Shown here piece after piece: positions 8,801-17,545 of a stretch of DNA of 64,000 nucleotides (position 1 is its first letter; every line of letters starts with the position of its first letter). The notes under the pieces are model-generated. The model did not search any database, was not told where the DNA came from, and worked only from the letters and a program-made list of their open reading frames with translations. The position numbers were made by a program, and so were the translations under genes. The DNA lies in the NCBI GenBank assembly GCA_964633715.1, contig CAZWHQ010000009.1, positions 1-64,000 of the forward strand, in the 5' to 3' direction. Source of the stretch: JAUWVG01 sp964633715 (GTDB taxonomy: Bacteria; Acidobacteriota; Aminicenantia; Aminicenantales; Aminicenantaceae).

Positions 8801-9253
8801 CTATTTCACCGGTTTTTGACTTCCGGTTTTTCGAGGTTTTGTTTTGGATTCTGCTTTTTCTGAGTTGCTTTTTTTAGCTTCAATTTCTTCTGAAACAATA
8901 CTGGAGAGTTCCATCTTGATTTTGTCAATTTTATCAAGTTTGGCTGTGATTCTAGAGAACAGAGATTCCTGGCTGTTTATCCCTTCGTTGATAAGAAAAG
9001 CCGCACTCTCCGACCGGCTTCTGAAAATTCCGGAATCCACCAGCATATTTAGTTTTCGATTGCTTTCTTCGTCCACACGAATTGTCAGGACCGTATTTCT
9101 CGAGGATAAGGTCCGGTCTAGAACTTTTTTGATAGAATCAGCCGTTTTTGATGCAAATTTTTCAACTTGATTGCCTAGGTCTTCCAGTGTCTCTCTATGT
9201 GTTCTTTTTTTATCATCTGTATTAGGCTCATTGTCAGTTTTTTTCGTAGCCAT
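8801..9253 (-). CDS. ribbon-helix-helix (CopG/Arc-like) DNA-binding protein
   Basis: A 150-residue cytosolic protein. The centre (about 55-95) reads TVLTIRVDEESNRKLNML then FRSRSESAAFLINEG, a strand followed by two helices typical of ribbon-helix-helix repressors. The flanks are charged, low-complexity Lys/Glu-rich tails, with a possible coiled coil after the RHH (SLFSRITAKLDKIDKIKMEL). A good GGAGG lies before the ATG. The promoter contains a perfect 8-bp-arm palindrome over its -10 box, which fits autoregulation. Targets elsewhere are unknown. Confidence 0.78.
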   Translation of the reverse strand: MATKKTDNEPNTDDKKRTHRETLEDLGNQVEKFASKTADSIKKVLDRTLSSRNTVLTIRVDEESNRKLNMLVDSGIFRSRSESAAFLINEGINSQESLFSRITAKLDKIDKIKMELSSIVSEEIEAKKSNSEKAESKTKPRKTGSQKPVK

Positions 9254-9275
9254 ATTATTCCTCCAAATTGTATTT

Positions 9276-9318
9276 TGTAACTTAAATACAAGTTACACAG
9301 TTTAAAACGTTCTGTCAA
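9276..9318 (-). promoter_or_regulatory. promoter with overlapping palindromic operator
   Basis: Minus-strand TTGACA (9313-9318) and, 17 nt on, TAACTT (9290-9295) form a promoter for the RHH gene. Overlapping it is a perfect inverted repeat: TGTAACTT (9276-9283), six-base spacer, AAGTTACA (9290-9297). A repressor bound here would cover the -10 box and start site. The obvious candidate is the RHH protein encoded immediately downstream. Confidence 0.55.
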
Positions 9319-9434
9319 GTCCTGAAAATAGATATCTTTGGAAATCTTGTGAGGAAATGAAAAGTGGCGTAAAAAAAACGATAAGCTAGACTTTGAGTCC
9401 AGATGAATGGAAATAATTGGTGAAAATATTTGGG

Positions 9435-9686
9435 CTATTCTTCTTTAGCCTCTTCTGGGGCTTCTTCAGGAATGTCTTCTGTTTCATTTTCAAGTTGTTT
9501 TGTCCGCTTTGCATCTTTTATGCTGCTGATACCTGCAATCAGGGCAATAAGTCCACCAAAAAAAAGAATCGGGGGGATAAACCCAAAGACGAGTTCATAA
9601 AACTCCTGCCACCAGACAAATACAGCCAGGTAAACTCCACCGGCGACTGCAATAAGGCCAAAAAGAATTGCTAGTATTTTTCCCAT
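9435..9686 (-). CDS. small two-TM membrane protein, unknown
   Basis: An 83-residue protein with two hydrophobic helices (residues 2-24, KILAILFGLIAVAGGVYLAV; and 36-54, GFIPPILFFGGLIALIAGI). A short charged tail rich in Glu (EDIPEEAPEEAKEE) follows. An AGGGAG ribosome site lies before the ATG. I do not recognise a named family; it looks like a small inner-membrane hypothetical with a cytosolic acidic tail. Transcribed alone. Confidence 0.68.
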   Translation of the reverse strand: MGKILAILFGLIAVAGGVYLAVFVWWQEFYELVFGFIPPILFFGGLIALIAGISSIKDAKRTKQLENETEDIPEEAPEEAKEE

Positions 9687-9843
9687 TCTTTCTTCTCCCT
9701 AATTTAAAAAAAGATTATTTTTTCTGAAAAGAATTATATCAAAACAATTTTAAGTATAGCAACAGTTTTTTGATGAACGGTGGACGAAAAGAGGTCATTG
9801 GGATAAAATAACGGAAATTAGTTGAATAAAAGGAGGAGTTATC

Positions 9844-10911
9844 ATGTGTCAAAAGACATATTTAAGGATTGCCATAGTTTTTTTGATATTTTATGGATTT
9901 AGTCTTCCACTTTTCTCTGCCCAGGATAATGGTCCATTTACCATTGGAACGATTACGGCTAAAGCTGGTGAAATTAAATCTGGCTATCTTCATGTCCCGC
10001 AAAAATCCGATCCTGGTTGTGAAATTCCAGTCACGATTATCAATGGGATAAAAAAGGGGAAAGTCTTAGCGTTGTCAGCCGGAGTTCATGGTTATGAGTA
10101 TCCTCCTATTCTGGCTCTCTATCGACTGAAACAGAAAATCGATCCGACTTTATTGAGCGGCACTTTGATTCTGGTTCATGTGGCCAATCCTCCCGGATTT
10201 CAGAAGAGGATAATTTACTATAATCCATATGACTGGAAGAACTTGAACAGGGTTTTCCCCGGTGATCCCGATGGAACATCAGCGCAACGTATTGCCTATG
10301 TCCTTGTTGAGGAGGTCGTGAAAAAATGTGACTGCCTTATTGATCTTCATTGTGGCGATGGGAATGAAGCTCTTATCCCTTATTCTTATTGGATGCTGAG
10401 TGGCGACGAAAATTTTGATGATAAAACACGAGATATGGCTATTGCTTTTGGACTCAAATATATCATCATCGATTCGTCCAGAACAAAGGATATCAAGGAT
10501 TCAAAGTATCTGGGAAATACAGCTGTTCTGTATGGCAAACCGGCCATCACGACCGAATCCGGTTATCTGGGAAAAACAGATGAGATATCGATCAAGCGCA
10601 ATATCGATGGGATATTTAGTGTGATGAGGTTATTTGAAATGATAGATGGGCTGCCAGATCCTGTTGAGGAACCGATATGGATTGACAAGTATGAAGTTGT
10701 CTACTCAGACAGCGATGGTCTGTTTTATCCGCTCACAGAAATGGGGTATCATGTTGAGGAGGGAGAAGTCGTTGGCTATGTCTTGGATTTTTTGGGAGAA
10801 ACAAAAAGAATCTTTCGAGCACCTTTCACAGGTATCCTCCTCTATGTGATCCAAACACCCCCGATCAGCAAAGGTGAACCACTTTTTGAAGTTGGACAAA
10901 TAAAAAAATAG
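9844..10911 (+). CDS. exported succinylglutamate desuccinylase/aspartoacylase-family protein
   Basis: A 355-residue M14-like zinc deacylase with a signal peptide (about residues 1-26, ending LFSAQD). Zinc ligands appear as GVHGYEYPP (His and Glu, about residue 80) and LIDLHCGDG (second His, about 170). The NPYDWKNLNRVFPGD stretch gives the substrate-binding Asn-Arg pair. A C-terminal beta domain (about 275-355) is typical of the AstE/AspA superfamily. AAAGGAGGAG precedes the ATG. Members remove acyl groups from N-acyl amino acids or related amides; the periplasmic substrate here is not predictable. Followed closely by a HAD phosphatase. Confidence 0.88.
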   Translation: MCQKTYLRIAIVFLIFYGFSLPLFSAQDNGPFTIGTITAKAGEIKSGYLHVPQKSDPGCEIPVTIINGIKKGKVLALSAGVHGYEYPPILALYRLKQKIDPTLLSGTLILVHVANPPGFQKRIIYYNPYDWKNLNRVFPGDPDGTSAQRIAYVLVEEVVKKCDCLIDLHCGDGNEALIPYSYWMLSGDENFDDKTRDMAIAFGLKYIIIDSSRTKDIKDSKYLGNTAVLYGKPAITTESGYLGKTDEISIKRNIDGIFSVMRLFEMIDGLPDPVEEPIWIDKYEVVYSDSDGLFYPLTEMGYHVEEGEVVGYVLDFLGETKRIFRAPFTGILLYVIQTPPISKGEPLFEVGQIKK

Positions 10912-10931
10912 AAGTCAAAAAAGAATCTGTT

Positions 10932-11528
10932 TTGAAAATCAAGTGTGTCATTTTCGACATGGATGGGACTCTGATTGATGCGTCCTATGACTGGCAAAAA
11001 ATCAGATCGGAGTTGGATACCCGCGGCAAACCGATTTTAACCTATATCTCGGAGTTAGAGGAGCCAGAAAGGTCTCTAAAGTGGAAGGTACTCGAAGAAT
11101 ATGAACATGAGGCAACAGTTAACGCCATCTGTAAAAAGGGAATCCCTGAACTTTTGGATATTCTAGAGAATTTTGGAATTTTAAGAGCCTTGGTTACGAA
11201 CAACAACAGAAAGAATGTTTCCTTTCTTCTGGATAAATTCAATCTTGTATTTGACTATGTTCTCACCCGGGAAAGCGGTCTTTGGAAACCTTCAGGGGCC
11301 CCCTTTCTAGAGGTCTTAAAGACATTCAATTTAGCTCAGAATGAATGCTGCATTGTCGGAGACTCTGAGTTTGATATACAGGCGGGAGTAGATGCGGAAA
11401 TATCAAAGATATTTATACTCAATCCCAGAAGAAAAAAATTTAAGCCCAATCGGTCAGAAATGTTTGTGTCAATTGAGGCTATTCAGGAAAAAATTAAAAG
11501 TTTAGTCAATGATTCATATCTGTCTTGA
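10932..11528 (+). CDS. HAD-family hydrolase (phosphoglycolate phosphatase-like)
   Basis: A 198-residue HAD phosphatase with a TTG start, 20 nt after the preceding gene and probably in the same transcript. Motif I is IFDMDGTLID (nucleophile Asp near residue 9, acid/base Asp two later). Motif II is LVTNNN, motif III the Lys in GLWKPSG, and motif IV VGDSEFDIQAG. A helical cap lies between motifs I and II (C1 type). The fold is certain; the substrate (phosphoglycolate, sugar phosphate or nucleotide) cannot be set from sequence. No ATG exists upstream of the catalytic motif, so TTG 10932 is the only sensible start. Confidence 0.88.
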   Translation: MKIKCVIFDMDGTLIDASYDWQKIRSELDTRGKPILTYISELEEPERSLKWKVLEEYEHEATVNAICKKGIPELLDILENFGILRALVTNNNRKNVSFLLDKFNLVFDYVLTRESGLWKPSGAPFLEVLKTFNLAQNECCIVGDSEFDIQAGVDAEISKIFILNPRRKKFKPNRSEMFVSIEAIQEKIKSLVNDSYLS

Positions 11529-11619
11529 TAAAGAACAAAGAATGGATGAGATTTGGAAACTTTACGGATTCAATTCGAGTTTAAGGAGTAGAGAGTCCAA
11601 TACTTAATGGAGATGAACC

Positions 11620-13734
11620 ATGAACATATTTAATCCCTGCAGAAAATATTTTTTTGTCGGACTGTTTTTTTTGCTATGTTTTTCATCAGCTCAAGTTTAT
11701 GCCGATGGATTCATTATCCCTCAACCTCGGCGGGGAGAGCAAATCCCTCCGCTGAGTGTGAAATACCATCGTGTCGAGGTCAATATCCTGGGCCAGGTTG
11801 CGAAAACGACCATCGACCAGGTTTTTGTTAACCACCATGCCAGAGATATTGAAGGTTTGTATATATTTCCCCTTCCCAAAGATGCGTCGATATCTGAATT
11901 CTCTATGTATATTGGGGATAAAAAAGTCGATGGAGAAATTCTCGACAGAGACCAGGCCCGCCGCATTTATGAAGATATCGTGCGTAGAATGAAAGATCCA
12001 GCTTTGCTCGAATATGTGGGACAAAATATGTTCAGAGCAAGAGTGTATCCCATCCCCGCCAAAGGTGAAAAGAGAATTAAACTCTCTTACACCGAAATCC
12101 TTAAATCTGAGTCTCGCCTTGTCCGTTATCTCTATCCTTTGAATACGGAAAAATTTTCGGCTCTCCCTCTTGAAGACGTGTCTATCTCTGTGAATATCCA
12201 GACACAAATCCCAATTACCAATGTGTATTCCCCTTCTCATAAAGTATCGATCAGGAAAATCGAAAAAAACCAAACTAGAGTTGGGTATGAGGGTAAAAAC
12301 ATTAGACCTGAAAAAGATTTTATTCTTTATTATTCTCTCTCGGAAGACGATATTGGATTGTCATTTATAAATTGGAGTGAGAATGAGGACAATTATTTTC
12401 TGTTCATGGCCTCTCCCTCCTTTGTGAGCTCAAACACCAAGGTGATCAACAAAAATATCATTTTTGTCCTGGATAGCTCGGGCAGCATGAGCGGAAAAAA
12501 AATTATCCAGGCCAAAGAAGCGGCCCGGTTTGTCATCAATCACCTCGGTTCTGGCGATATGTTTTCTTTCATTGATTTTGATGACGGAGTGGACTTTTTC
12601 TCTCCAAAAATGGTTGCGGCATCCCCAGATAATATCGATAAGGCGCTTCAATTTGTAAACAACATCGAAGATTCAGGTGGAACGAACATAAATGAAGCTC
12701 TTTCTGAAGGATTAGCGATGATTCCTCAAGGGGACAGGCCTTCATACGTCCTCTTTTTAACAGATGGGCTTCCCACAGTCGGCGTAACTGAAACAGCCAG
12801 TATTTTAAAAAACATCAACAGTGCCAACGATAGAAAATCCCGGATATTTATTTTTGGGGTTGGTTATGATGTCAATACAGAACTCCTGGATAGGATATCT
12901 ACCGAAAACCGCGGGACTTCTGTTTATGTGAGTGAGAATGACAATCTTGAAGTGGCGATTTCTCAATTTTATGAAAAAATGTCTTCTCCAGTTCTTTCCG
13001 ATATTTTGGTCAAGTTTTCGGGAATCGATACTAAGGATGTCTATCCGAGAGTACTGCCTGATTTGTTCAAAGGATCACAACTTCTGATGATCGGAAAGTA
13101 CAGTGGAGATGGGCCTGTTTCGGTCGAATTGTCAGGCAAAGTGGAAACAGAGACAAAACAATTTGTGCTCAATAATCAACCTCTGACCAAAGATGATTCT
13201 TATAATTTCCTGCCACGACTCTGGGGGATCCGCCGTATCGGATTCCTCTTGGAGGAAATCAGGATCCACTCAGCCAATCAAGAGCTTATCGAAGAGGTCA
13301 AAAGACTCGGGATTAAATTCGGTATCGTTACGCCATACACATCATTTCTTGTTACGGAAAAGGAACAGCGGTTGCTGGATGCCGCAGCTCCTGAAGCACA
13401 GGAGGCACTGGCAGCCAGAAAAACAACAGGCGCGGGGGCCTTCAGGATTGCCAAGGCCACTCAAACGTTCAAAGCGCAAGAACAGGCCGTTCAAGTGGAA
13501 TCGCAGTTGATCCGCTACAGGTTGGGCAAAACATTTTATTTGAGAGATGAAGTCTGGGTAGACAGTGTATACGTGGAAGGGAATCCGGTTAAGGAAATAG
13601 TTTTTGGCTCGGATGACTATTTTAAGCTTCTTTCTGAAAAACCAGATATATCCACGTATCTCTCTGTTGCCGATAATGTGCTATTTGTTTTTGAGGGCAA
13701 TAATTATAGAATTATTGCTGAGAAAAGAAACTGA
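11620..13734 (+). CDS. exported VIT + von Willebrand factor A domain protein
   Basis: A 704-residue secreted or periplasmic protein: signal peptide (about 1-29, ending AQVYA), a VIT domain (about 35-165, with the conserved GLYIFPLPKDASISEF stretch), then a vWA domain (about 285-460). The vWA domain has an intact metal-ion-dependent adhesion site DSSGSMSG and FLTDGLPTVG. The C-terminal 200 residues form the beta-rich/helical tail usual in bacterial inter-alpha-trypsin-inhibitor-like proteins. The domain pair mediates metal-dependent protein binding; no enzyme activity is expected. Single gene with a GGAG ribosome site. Confidence 0.93.
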   Translation: MNIFNPCRKYFFVGLFFLLCFSSAQVYADGFIIPQPRRGEQIPPLSVKYHRVEVNILGQVAKTTIDQVFVNHHARDIEGLYIFPLPKDASISEFSMYIGDKKVDGEILDRDQARRIYEDIVRRMKDPALLEYVGQNMFRARVYPIPAKGEKRIKLSYTEILKSESRLVRYLYPLNTEKFSALPLEDVSISVNIQTQIPITNVYSPSHKVSIRKIEKNQTRVGYEGKNIRPEKDFILYYSLSEDDIGLSFINWSENEDNYFLFMASPSFVSSNTKVINKNIIFVLDSSGSMSGKKIIQAKEAARFVINHLGSGDMFSFIDFDDGVDFFSPKMVAASPDNIDKALQFVNNIEDSGGTNINEALSEGLAMIPQGDRPSYVLFLTDGLPTVGVTETASILKNINSANDRKSRIFIFGVGYDVNTELLDRISTENRGTSVYVSENDNLEVAISQFYEKMSSPVLSDILVKFSGIDTKDVYPRVLPDLFKGSQLLMIGKYSGDGPVSVELSGKVETETKQFVLNNQPLTKDDSYNFLPRLWGIRRIGFLLEEIRIHSANQELIEEVKRLGIKFGIVTPYTSFLVTEKEQRLLDAAAPEAQEALAARKTTGAGAFRIAKATQTFKAQEQAVQVESQLIRYRLGKTFYLRDEVWVDSVYVEGNPVKEIVFGSDDYFKLLSEKPDISTYLSVADNVLFVFEGNNYRIIAEKRN

Positions 13735-13751
13735 ATCGATTCACAGAAATA

Positions 13752-14861
13752 TTATTTGGAAAGCTTTGCCTTTGACTTAAGATCTCCACAGGAGATTCCA
13801 CGGGGATTAAAACATTTGTTACAGGAAATACATGCTGATTTGAAGAATCGTCCCAAGCGGAATTCCCTTACTAAAAAAGGCTGACGAATAAAAGGCCTGC
13901 TCATCGATATCATATCGGCCCGGTCTTCTAAAATGATATTCTCCATATTTGAGAATGTCCTGATTCCTCCCAGCCCAATAACGGGAATACGAACCGCCTT
14001 TTTCAATTTCTCCGCATATTCAACGAAATATCCTTCATTGCGCTCGGAGCGAAGCCCCTTCCATATAGATCCTTCACCGGATTCGCTCATTCCTCCGCTG
14101 ACTTCGATGCCATGTATACCTGCATTCTCCAAAAGTATCCCTAACTGAATGCTGTCTTCAACAGTTTGCCCTCCTGGAAGAGAATCAGTGGCATTCATTT
14201 TTACGATAAGTGGGAATTGTTCGCCCAATGACTTCTTTATGCCTCTCACTATCTTTAAGACAATCCGCGCCCGGTTTGGTAAGGATCCTCCATACATATC
14301 GCTCCGTTTGTTTGTGTAGGGGGAGATAAAACTGCTTAATAGATAACCGTGAGCCACATGCAGCTGCACTCCATCAAAGCCGGTCTGTCTGGCCCTTAGA
14401 GCAGCTTGGATGAACTGTGAAATGACAGCCTCGATATCTTTTATAGTCATTTTTTTTGGAGTGATTTTAAAAACCGGTTCATAGATGGCTGAGGGAGCGA
14501 GTGGAGTACAGCCGCAAAGCTTCTCTTTTGTTTGTCGTCCGGCATGAGCAATCTGTAGAAATATCTTGGAGTCGGATTCATGAACAGCTTTGGATAATCG
14601 GCTCAGGCCCTCAATTATGTTTTCGTTATGAACTCCTATCTGGAAGGGGCTTGCTTTTCCTGTTGGGTGAATAAAAGCATGTCCAGAGATAATAAGTCCG
14701 ACCTCCCCTTTCCCTAAATTTCTGTAAAGAGTGAGTTGTCTTTCAGTTATGAAGCCTTCATTTGTTGCCATAAAATCATGTGTAGCCGAGCGGACAAATC
14801 GGTTTGGAATAAAGACCTCACCAATTTTTATTGGTGTAAACAAAACAGATTCTTTTTTCAT
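13752..14861 (-). CDS. Old Yellow Enzyme-family NADH:flavin oxidoreductase
   Basis: A 369-residue FMN-dependent ene-reductase-like TIM barrel. Start chosen at ATG 14861 (MKKESVLFTPIKIG) because the family begins here; the frame runs on upstream into palindromic repeat DNA. Visible blocks: NRFVRSATHDF (N-terminal strand), QIAHAGRQTKEK, then FDGVQLHVAHGYLLSSFISP with the substrate/flavin-binding His residues, NKRSDMYGGSLPNRAR, and VIGLGGIRT. The C-terminus has a Cys cluster (ACISCNKCF), as in the 2,4-dienoyl-CoA reductase branch, but the protein stops there without the FAD/NAD domain. Reduces activated C=C bonds; substrate unknown. Confidence 0.92.
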   Translation of the reverse strand: MKKESVLFTPIKIGEVFIPNRFVRSATHDFMATNEGFITERQLTLYRNLGKGEVGLIISGHAFIHPTGKASPFQIGVHNENIIEGLSRLSKAVHESDSKIFLQIAHAGRQTKEKLCGCTPLAPSAIYEPVFKITPKKMTIKDIEAVISQFIQAALRARQTGFDGVQLHVAHGYLLSSFISPYTNKRSDMYGGSLPNRARIVLKIVRGIKKSLGEQFPLIVKMNATDSLPGGQTVEDSIQLGILLENAGIHGIEVSGGMSESGEGSIWKGLRSERNEGYFVEYAEKLKKAVRIPVIGLGGIRTFSNMENIILEDRADMISMSRPFIRQPFLVREFRLGRFFKSACISCNKCFNPRGISCGDLKSKAKLSK

Positions 14862-14867
14862 AGAAAC

Positions 14868-14873
14868 ATTATA
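14868..14873 (-). promoter_or_regulatory. -10 box six bases from a start codon (leaderless candidate)
   Basis: A perfect TATAAT on the minus strand ends six bases before the ATG of the Old Yellow Enzyme gene, and no Shine-Dalgarno is present. A convincing -35 hexamer is not visible at 16-18 nt, which lowers confidence. Confidence 0.38.
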
Positions 14874-14906
14874 ACTTGATTTCAGTAAGATTATCGATAA
14901 AAATGA

Positions 14907-15113
14907 AAGCATCTCCATTTCCGTGATTTAAAGAATGAGTTTTGTAAAGTGATGAGAAACCACGTTGCGCTTTCCCCAGCGAGGAAAGCTCACTCGATCT
15001 CCGTTCCTCGCTCTCATTTCCTTTGGGAAATGAACCATGCCCGCTCGTCCTCCAAACGGGTTTCTCCATCATCTTCCCAAAACTCAAGGGGAATCACGGA
15101 AATGGAGATGCTT
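14907..15113. repeat. 207-bp palindromic repeat element (MITE/REP-like)
   Basis: The outer 22 bp (14907-14928, beginning AAGCATCTCCATTTCC) are the exact reverse complement of 15092-15113. Going inward the two halves stay similar but imperfect (GAGTTTTG and GAGAAACC blocks occur in both, inverted). A perfect smaller hairpin CATTTCC/GGAAATG lies near the centre (15015-15032). The whole unit fits between the -10 of the Old Yellow Enzyme gene and the aminotransferase start. No transposase is encoded. Open frames across it on both strands are by-products of the symmetry. A related fragment (TCATTTCCGTGAATTATG) occurs near 28867. Confidence 0.62.
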
Positions 15114-15143
15114 CCTATTAAAATGAATTTATGTGGAGAATAA

Positions 15144-16292
15144 ATGGAAAAAGAAAAATTATTGTTGATTCCTGGGCCCTCTCCGGTCCATCCGCGTATT
15201 TTGCAAAGCCTTTCACTCCCTACCGTGTCTCATGTGAGTCCAATTTTTGTGGATGAACTGAAAGAAGCTTTGGCCAATTTGAAAAAAATTGTTTTCTGTG
15301 AGAATGGTGAGTCCTTCATCGTAGCTGGAGCCGGAACTCTGGCGATGGAAATGGCGCTTCTCAATACGGTTGAGAGAGGAGAGAGCGTTTTAGTTCTTTC
15401 TCAGGGATACTTTGGCCAGAGAATGACTTCGATAGCTCAGAGTTTTGGGATCGAGTGCGATGTTTTACAAAGTCCATGGGGAAAAGCGGTTAGCCCTTCT
15501 GAACTGCAAACAGAACTTGAAAAGAAGACCTATGCAGTGGTCTCATCCACCCATGTCGATACGGCAACCGGAGCGGCTGCACCAGTCAAGGATTATGCAC
15601 GAGTATTAAAAGACCACACCAGCCTTTTTATTATTGATGGTGTCTGTGCAACCGGAGGCATGGAAGAAAAAATGACAGATTGGGGAGTAGATGTCATTCT
15701 GACGGCTGCACAAAAATGCTTTGGAGTCCCTCCCGGCCTTGCCGTTTTAGTCCTGTCTGATAGGGCGATGGCAAAAAGGAATCAGATGGTGTCAATTCCA
15801 GCTTATTATGCCGATCTGCTGCGCTGGCTGCCCATCATGAGAGATCCTTCAAAATACTTTTCAACGCCATGTGTGAATGAAATCAGGGCTTTTAACGAAA
15901 GTACAAAGATTATTCTCGAGGAAGGACTGGATATCAGGATCACCAGACATAATAAAACTGCCCGGGCCATCCGGGAAGCATTAAAAAGCCTCGGTTTCTC
16001 CTTTTTCACAGAGGAATCCTTTCTAGCGGATACGCTGTCCGTTGTTTTGTATCCGGACGGGATTGAAGATAAAGTATTCCGAAGCCGCCTTTTTGAAAAC
16101 GGTGTGGTTGTTGCAGGAGGATTGGGCGAAATTGCGGGAAAAGTTTTTCGGATGGGTCATATGGGAAACCTATCCTCGTCCCAGGTTTATTTTGCCATTC
16201 AGGCAGTAGAGAAGACCCTGTCGTCAATGGAGTATTCGTTTGAGCCCAAAATTGCAGAAAATACTGCAAAAAATATCCTAGGAGGGGATTAG
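15144..16292 (+). CDS. class V aminotransferase (alanine-glyoxylate/serine-pyruvate type)
   Basis: A 382-residue PLP fold-type I enzyme. The N-terminal LLIPGPSPVHPRILQ is the hallmark of the alanine-glyoxylate/serine-pyruvate aminotransferase group. The PLP Asp-containing strand is FIIDGVCATGG (about 165-175) and the Schiff-base Lys is in TAAQKCFGVPPG (about residue 193). The C-terminal domain with VVVAGGLGEIAGKVFRMGHMG is complete. GGAG lies before the ATG. The next gene, an iron-sulfur protein, starts 10 nt after the stop, so the two are probably co-transcribed. Amino donor and acceptor are not predictable. Confidence 0.92.
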   Translation: MEKEKLLLIPGPSPVHPRILQSLSLPTVSHVSPIFVDELKEALANLKKIVFCENGESFIVAGAGTLAMEMALLNTVERGESVLVLSQGYFGQRMTSIAQSFGIECDVLQSPWGKAVSPSELQTELEKKTYAVVSSTHVDTATGAAAPVKDYARVLKDHTSLFIIDGVCATGGMEEKMTDWGVDVILTAAQKCFGVPPGLAVLVLSDRAMAKRNQMVSIPAYYADLLRWLPIMRDPSKYFSTPCVNEIRAFNESTKIILEEGLDIRITRHNKTARAIREALKSLGFSFFTEESFLADTLSVVLYPDGIEDKVFRSRLFENGVVVAGGLGEIAGKVFRMGHMGNLSSSQVYFAIQAVEKTLSSMEYSFEPKIAENTAKNILGGD

Positions 16293-16301
16293 AGCAGGCG
16301 C

Positions 16302-17375
16302 ATGAGTGAAAAAGTTTTTTTTATCCCTGCCTCAGGGCAGGAAAGTTCAGAAATTGTATCTAAAAAAATTGAATCTCTCTTTCTTCAGCTTGAATTGCAA
16401 AACAAAATCAAAAAAGACATGTTTGTTGCATTAAAGATTCATTTTGGAGAAAAAGATAATACAGGGTATATCAAGCCTCCCTGGCTTTCTGATTTGATCG
16501 AGCAAATAAAAAACCGGAAAGCCCGTGTGTTTTTTACAGAAACAAACACGTTGTATGTTGGACACAGATCCAATTCTGTAGATCACATCAAAATGGCAGA
16601 AAAGCATGGCTTTTCTCTGGAGAAGACCGGGATTCCCATTGTAATAGCAGATGGGCTTATCGGGCGTGATGATGATGAAATAAAGGTGAATTTTCCCCTA
16701 ATTGAATCAGCCAAAGTAGGAAGTGCCATTATCAACTCGGAGATGATGATCTGTCTGAGTCATTTTACAGGGCATATCCAAACTGGAGTTGGTGCAGCGA
16801 TTAAAAATTTGGGGATGGGTTGTGCTTCCAGGGCAGGGAAACTCGAGCAGCATTCTGATGTCAATGTGAGAGTAAATCCCAAAGTGTGCACGAATTGCCA
16901 TGTCTGCTTCGATTATTGCCCTGCAGAGGCTATTGAAGAGCGAGAGGAGAGTGCCTATATAATTGATAAAAGATGCATCGGCTGTGGAGAATGTCTTGTT
17001 GTCTGCAATGTGGGAGCCGTTAAAATGCGTTGGGACGACGATGCGATCCGTGTACAGAAAAAGATGGCCGAATATGCCTTTGCTGTAAAAAGCATTTTTG
17101 ACGGGAAAATCGGATTCATCAACGTCCTTATCAATGTGACCAAGGACTGCGACTGCATGTCAGAACAGGGCGAGATCATCGCCGATGATATTGGGATTCT
17201 TGCTTCCTTGGATCCTATAGCCTTGGACAGGGCCTCTATCGACAAAGTGATCGAAAAATGCGGAATGGATGTTTTGAAGCAAGCGAATGACCGAGATTGG
17301 GCTGTTCAGCTCAAACACGGTGAAAAAATCGGCCTAGGGAGTCAAAATTACGACCTTGTAGAGCTGGATAAATAG
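16302..17375 (+). CDS. DUF362-domain iron-sulfur (2x[4Fe-4S]) protein
   Basis: A 357-residue protein with an N-terminal DUF362 domain (about 1-185 and again 240-350) split by a ferredoxin insert. The insert shows two CxxCxxCxxxCP-type clusters: CTNCHVCFDYCPAEAI (about 190-205) and CIGCGECLVVCNVGAV (about 222-237). The DUF362 part keeps LKIHFGEKDNTGYI near residue 45. Such proteins are widespread in anaerobes and presumed redox-active, but no reaction is established. Co-transcribed with the upstream aminotransferase. Confidence 0.9.
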   Translation: MSEKVFFIPASGQESSEIVSKKIESLFLQLELQNKIKKDMFVALKIHFGEKDNTGYIKPPWLSDLIEQIKNRKARVFFTETNTLYVGHRSNSVDHIKMAEKHGFSLEKTGIPIVIADGLIGRDDDEIKVNFPLIESAKVGSAIINSEMMICLSHFTGHIQTGVGAAIKNLGMGCASRAGKLEQHSDVNVRVNPKVCTNCHVCFDYCPAEAIEEREESAYIIDKRCIGCGECLVVCNVGAVKMRWDDDAIRVQKKMAEYAFAVKSIFDGKIGFINVLINVTKDCDCMSEQGEIIADDIGILASLDPIALDRASIDKVIEKCGMDVLKQANDRDWAVQLKHGEKIGLGSQNYDLVELDK

Positions 17376-17491
17376 AACTCTTTCACCCAGAATCAAGAAA
17401 CCAGGCTTGTCGAAGATCAGACAAATCTTGCCTTTTCAGTATCTTTATGTCACACATTTATCACAATAGATAAATACTGCTGAATAATTAC

Positions 17492-17520
17492 TTGACAATA
17501 TATCGCAGTATTGTTATATT
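17492..17520 (+). promoter_or_regulatory. strong promoter of the type I restriction-modification operon
   Basis: TTGACA (17492-17497), exactly 17 nt, TATATT (17515-17520). The first start codon with a ribosome site (GAGGGG) follows at 17546. This is one of the best sigma70-like promoters in the window. Confidence 0.7.
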
Positions 17521-17545
17521 GTACATTATTAGTGAGGGGTATAAA

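Noticed and set aside
14869..15143. Two overlapping open frames (about 72 and 64 codons) on opposite strands
   Set aside because: They lie inside the 207-bp palindromic repeat and arise from its symmetry; no ribosome sites.
17404..17436. Terminator after the DUF362 gene
   Set aside because: TTGTC/GACAA with a bulge and TTTT is present but the stem is too weak and interrupted to call.
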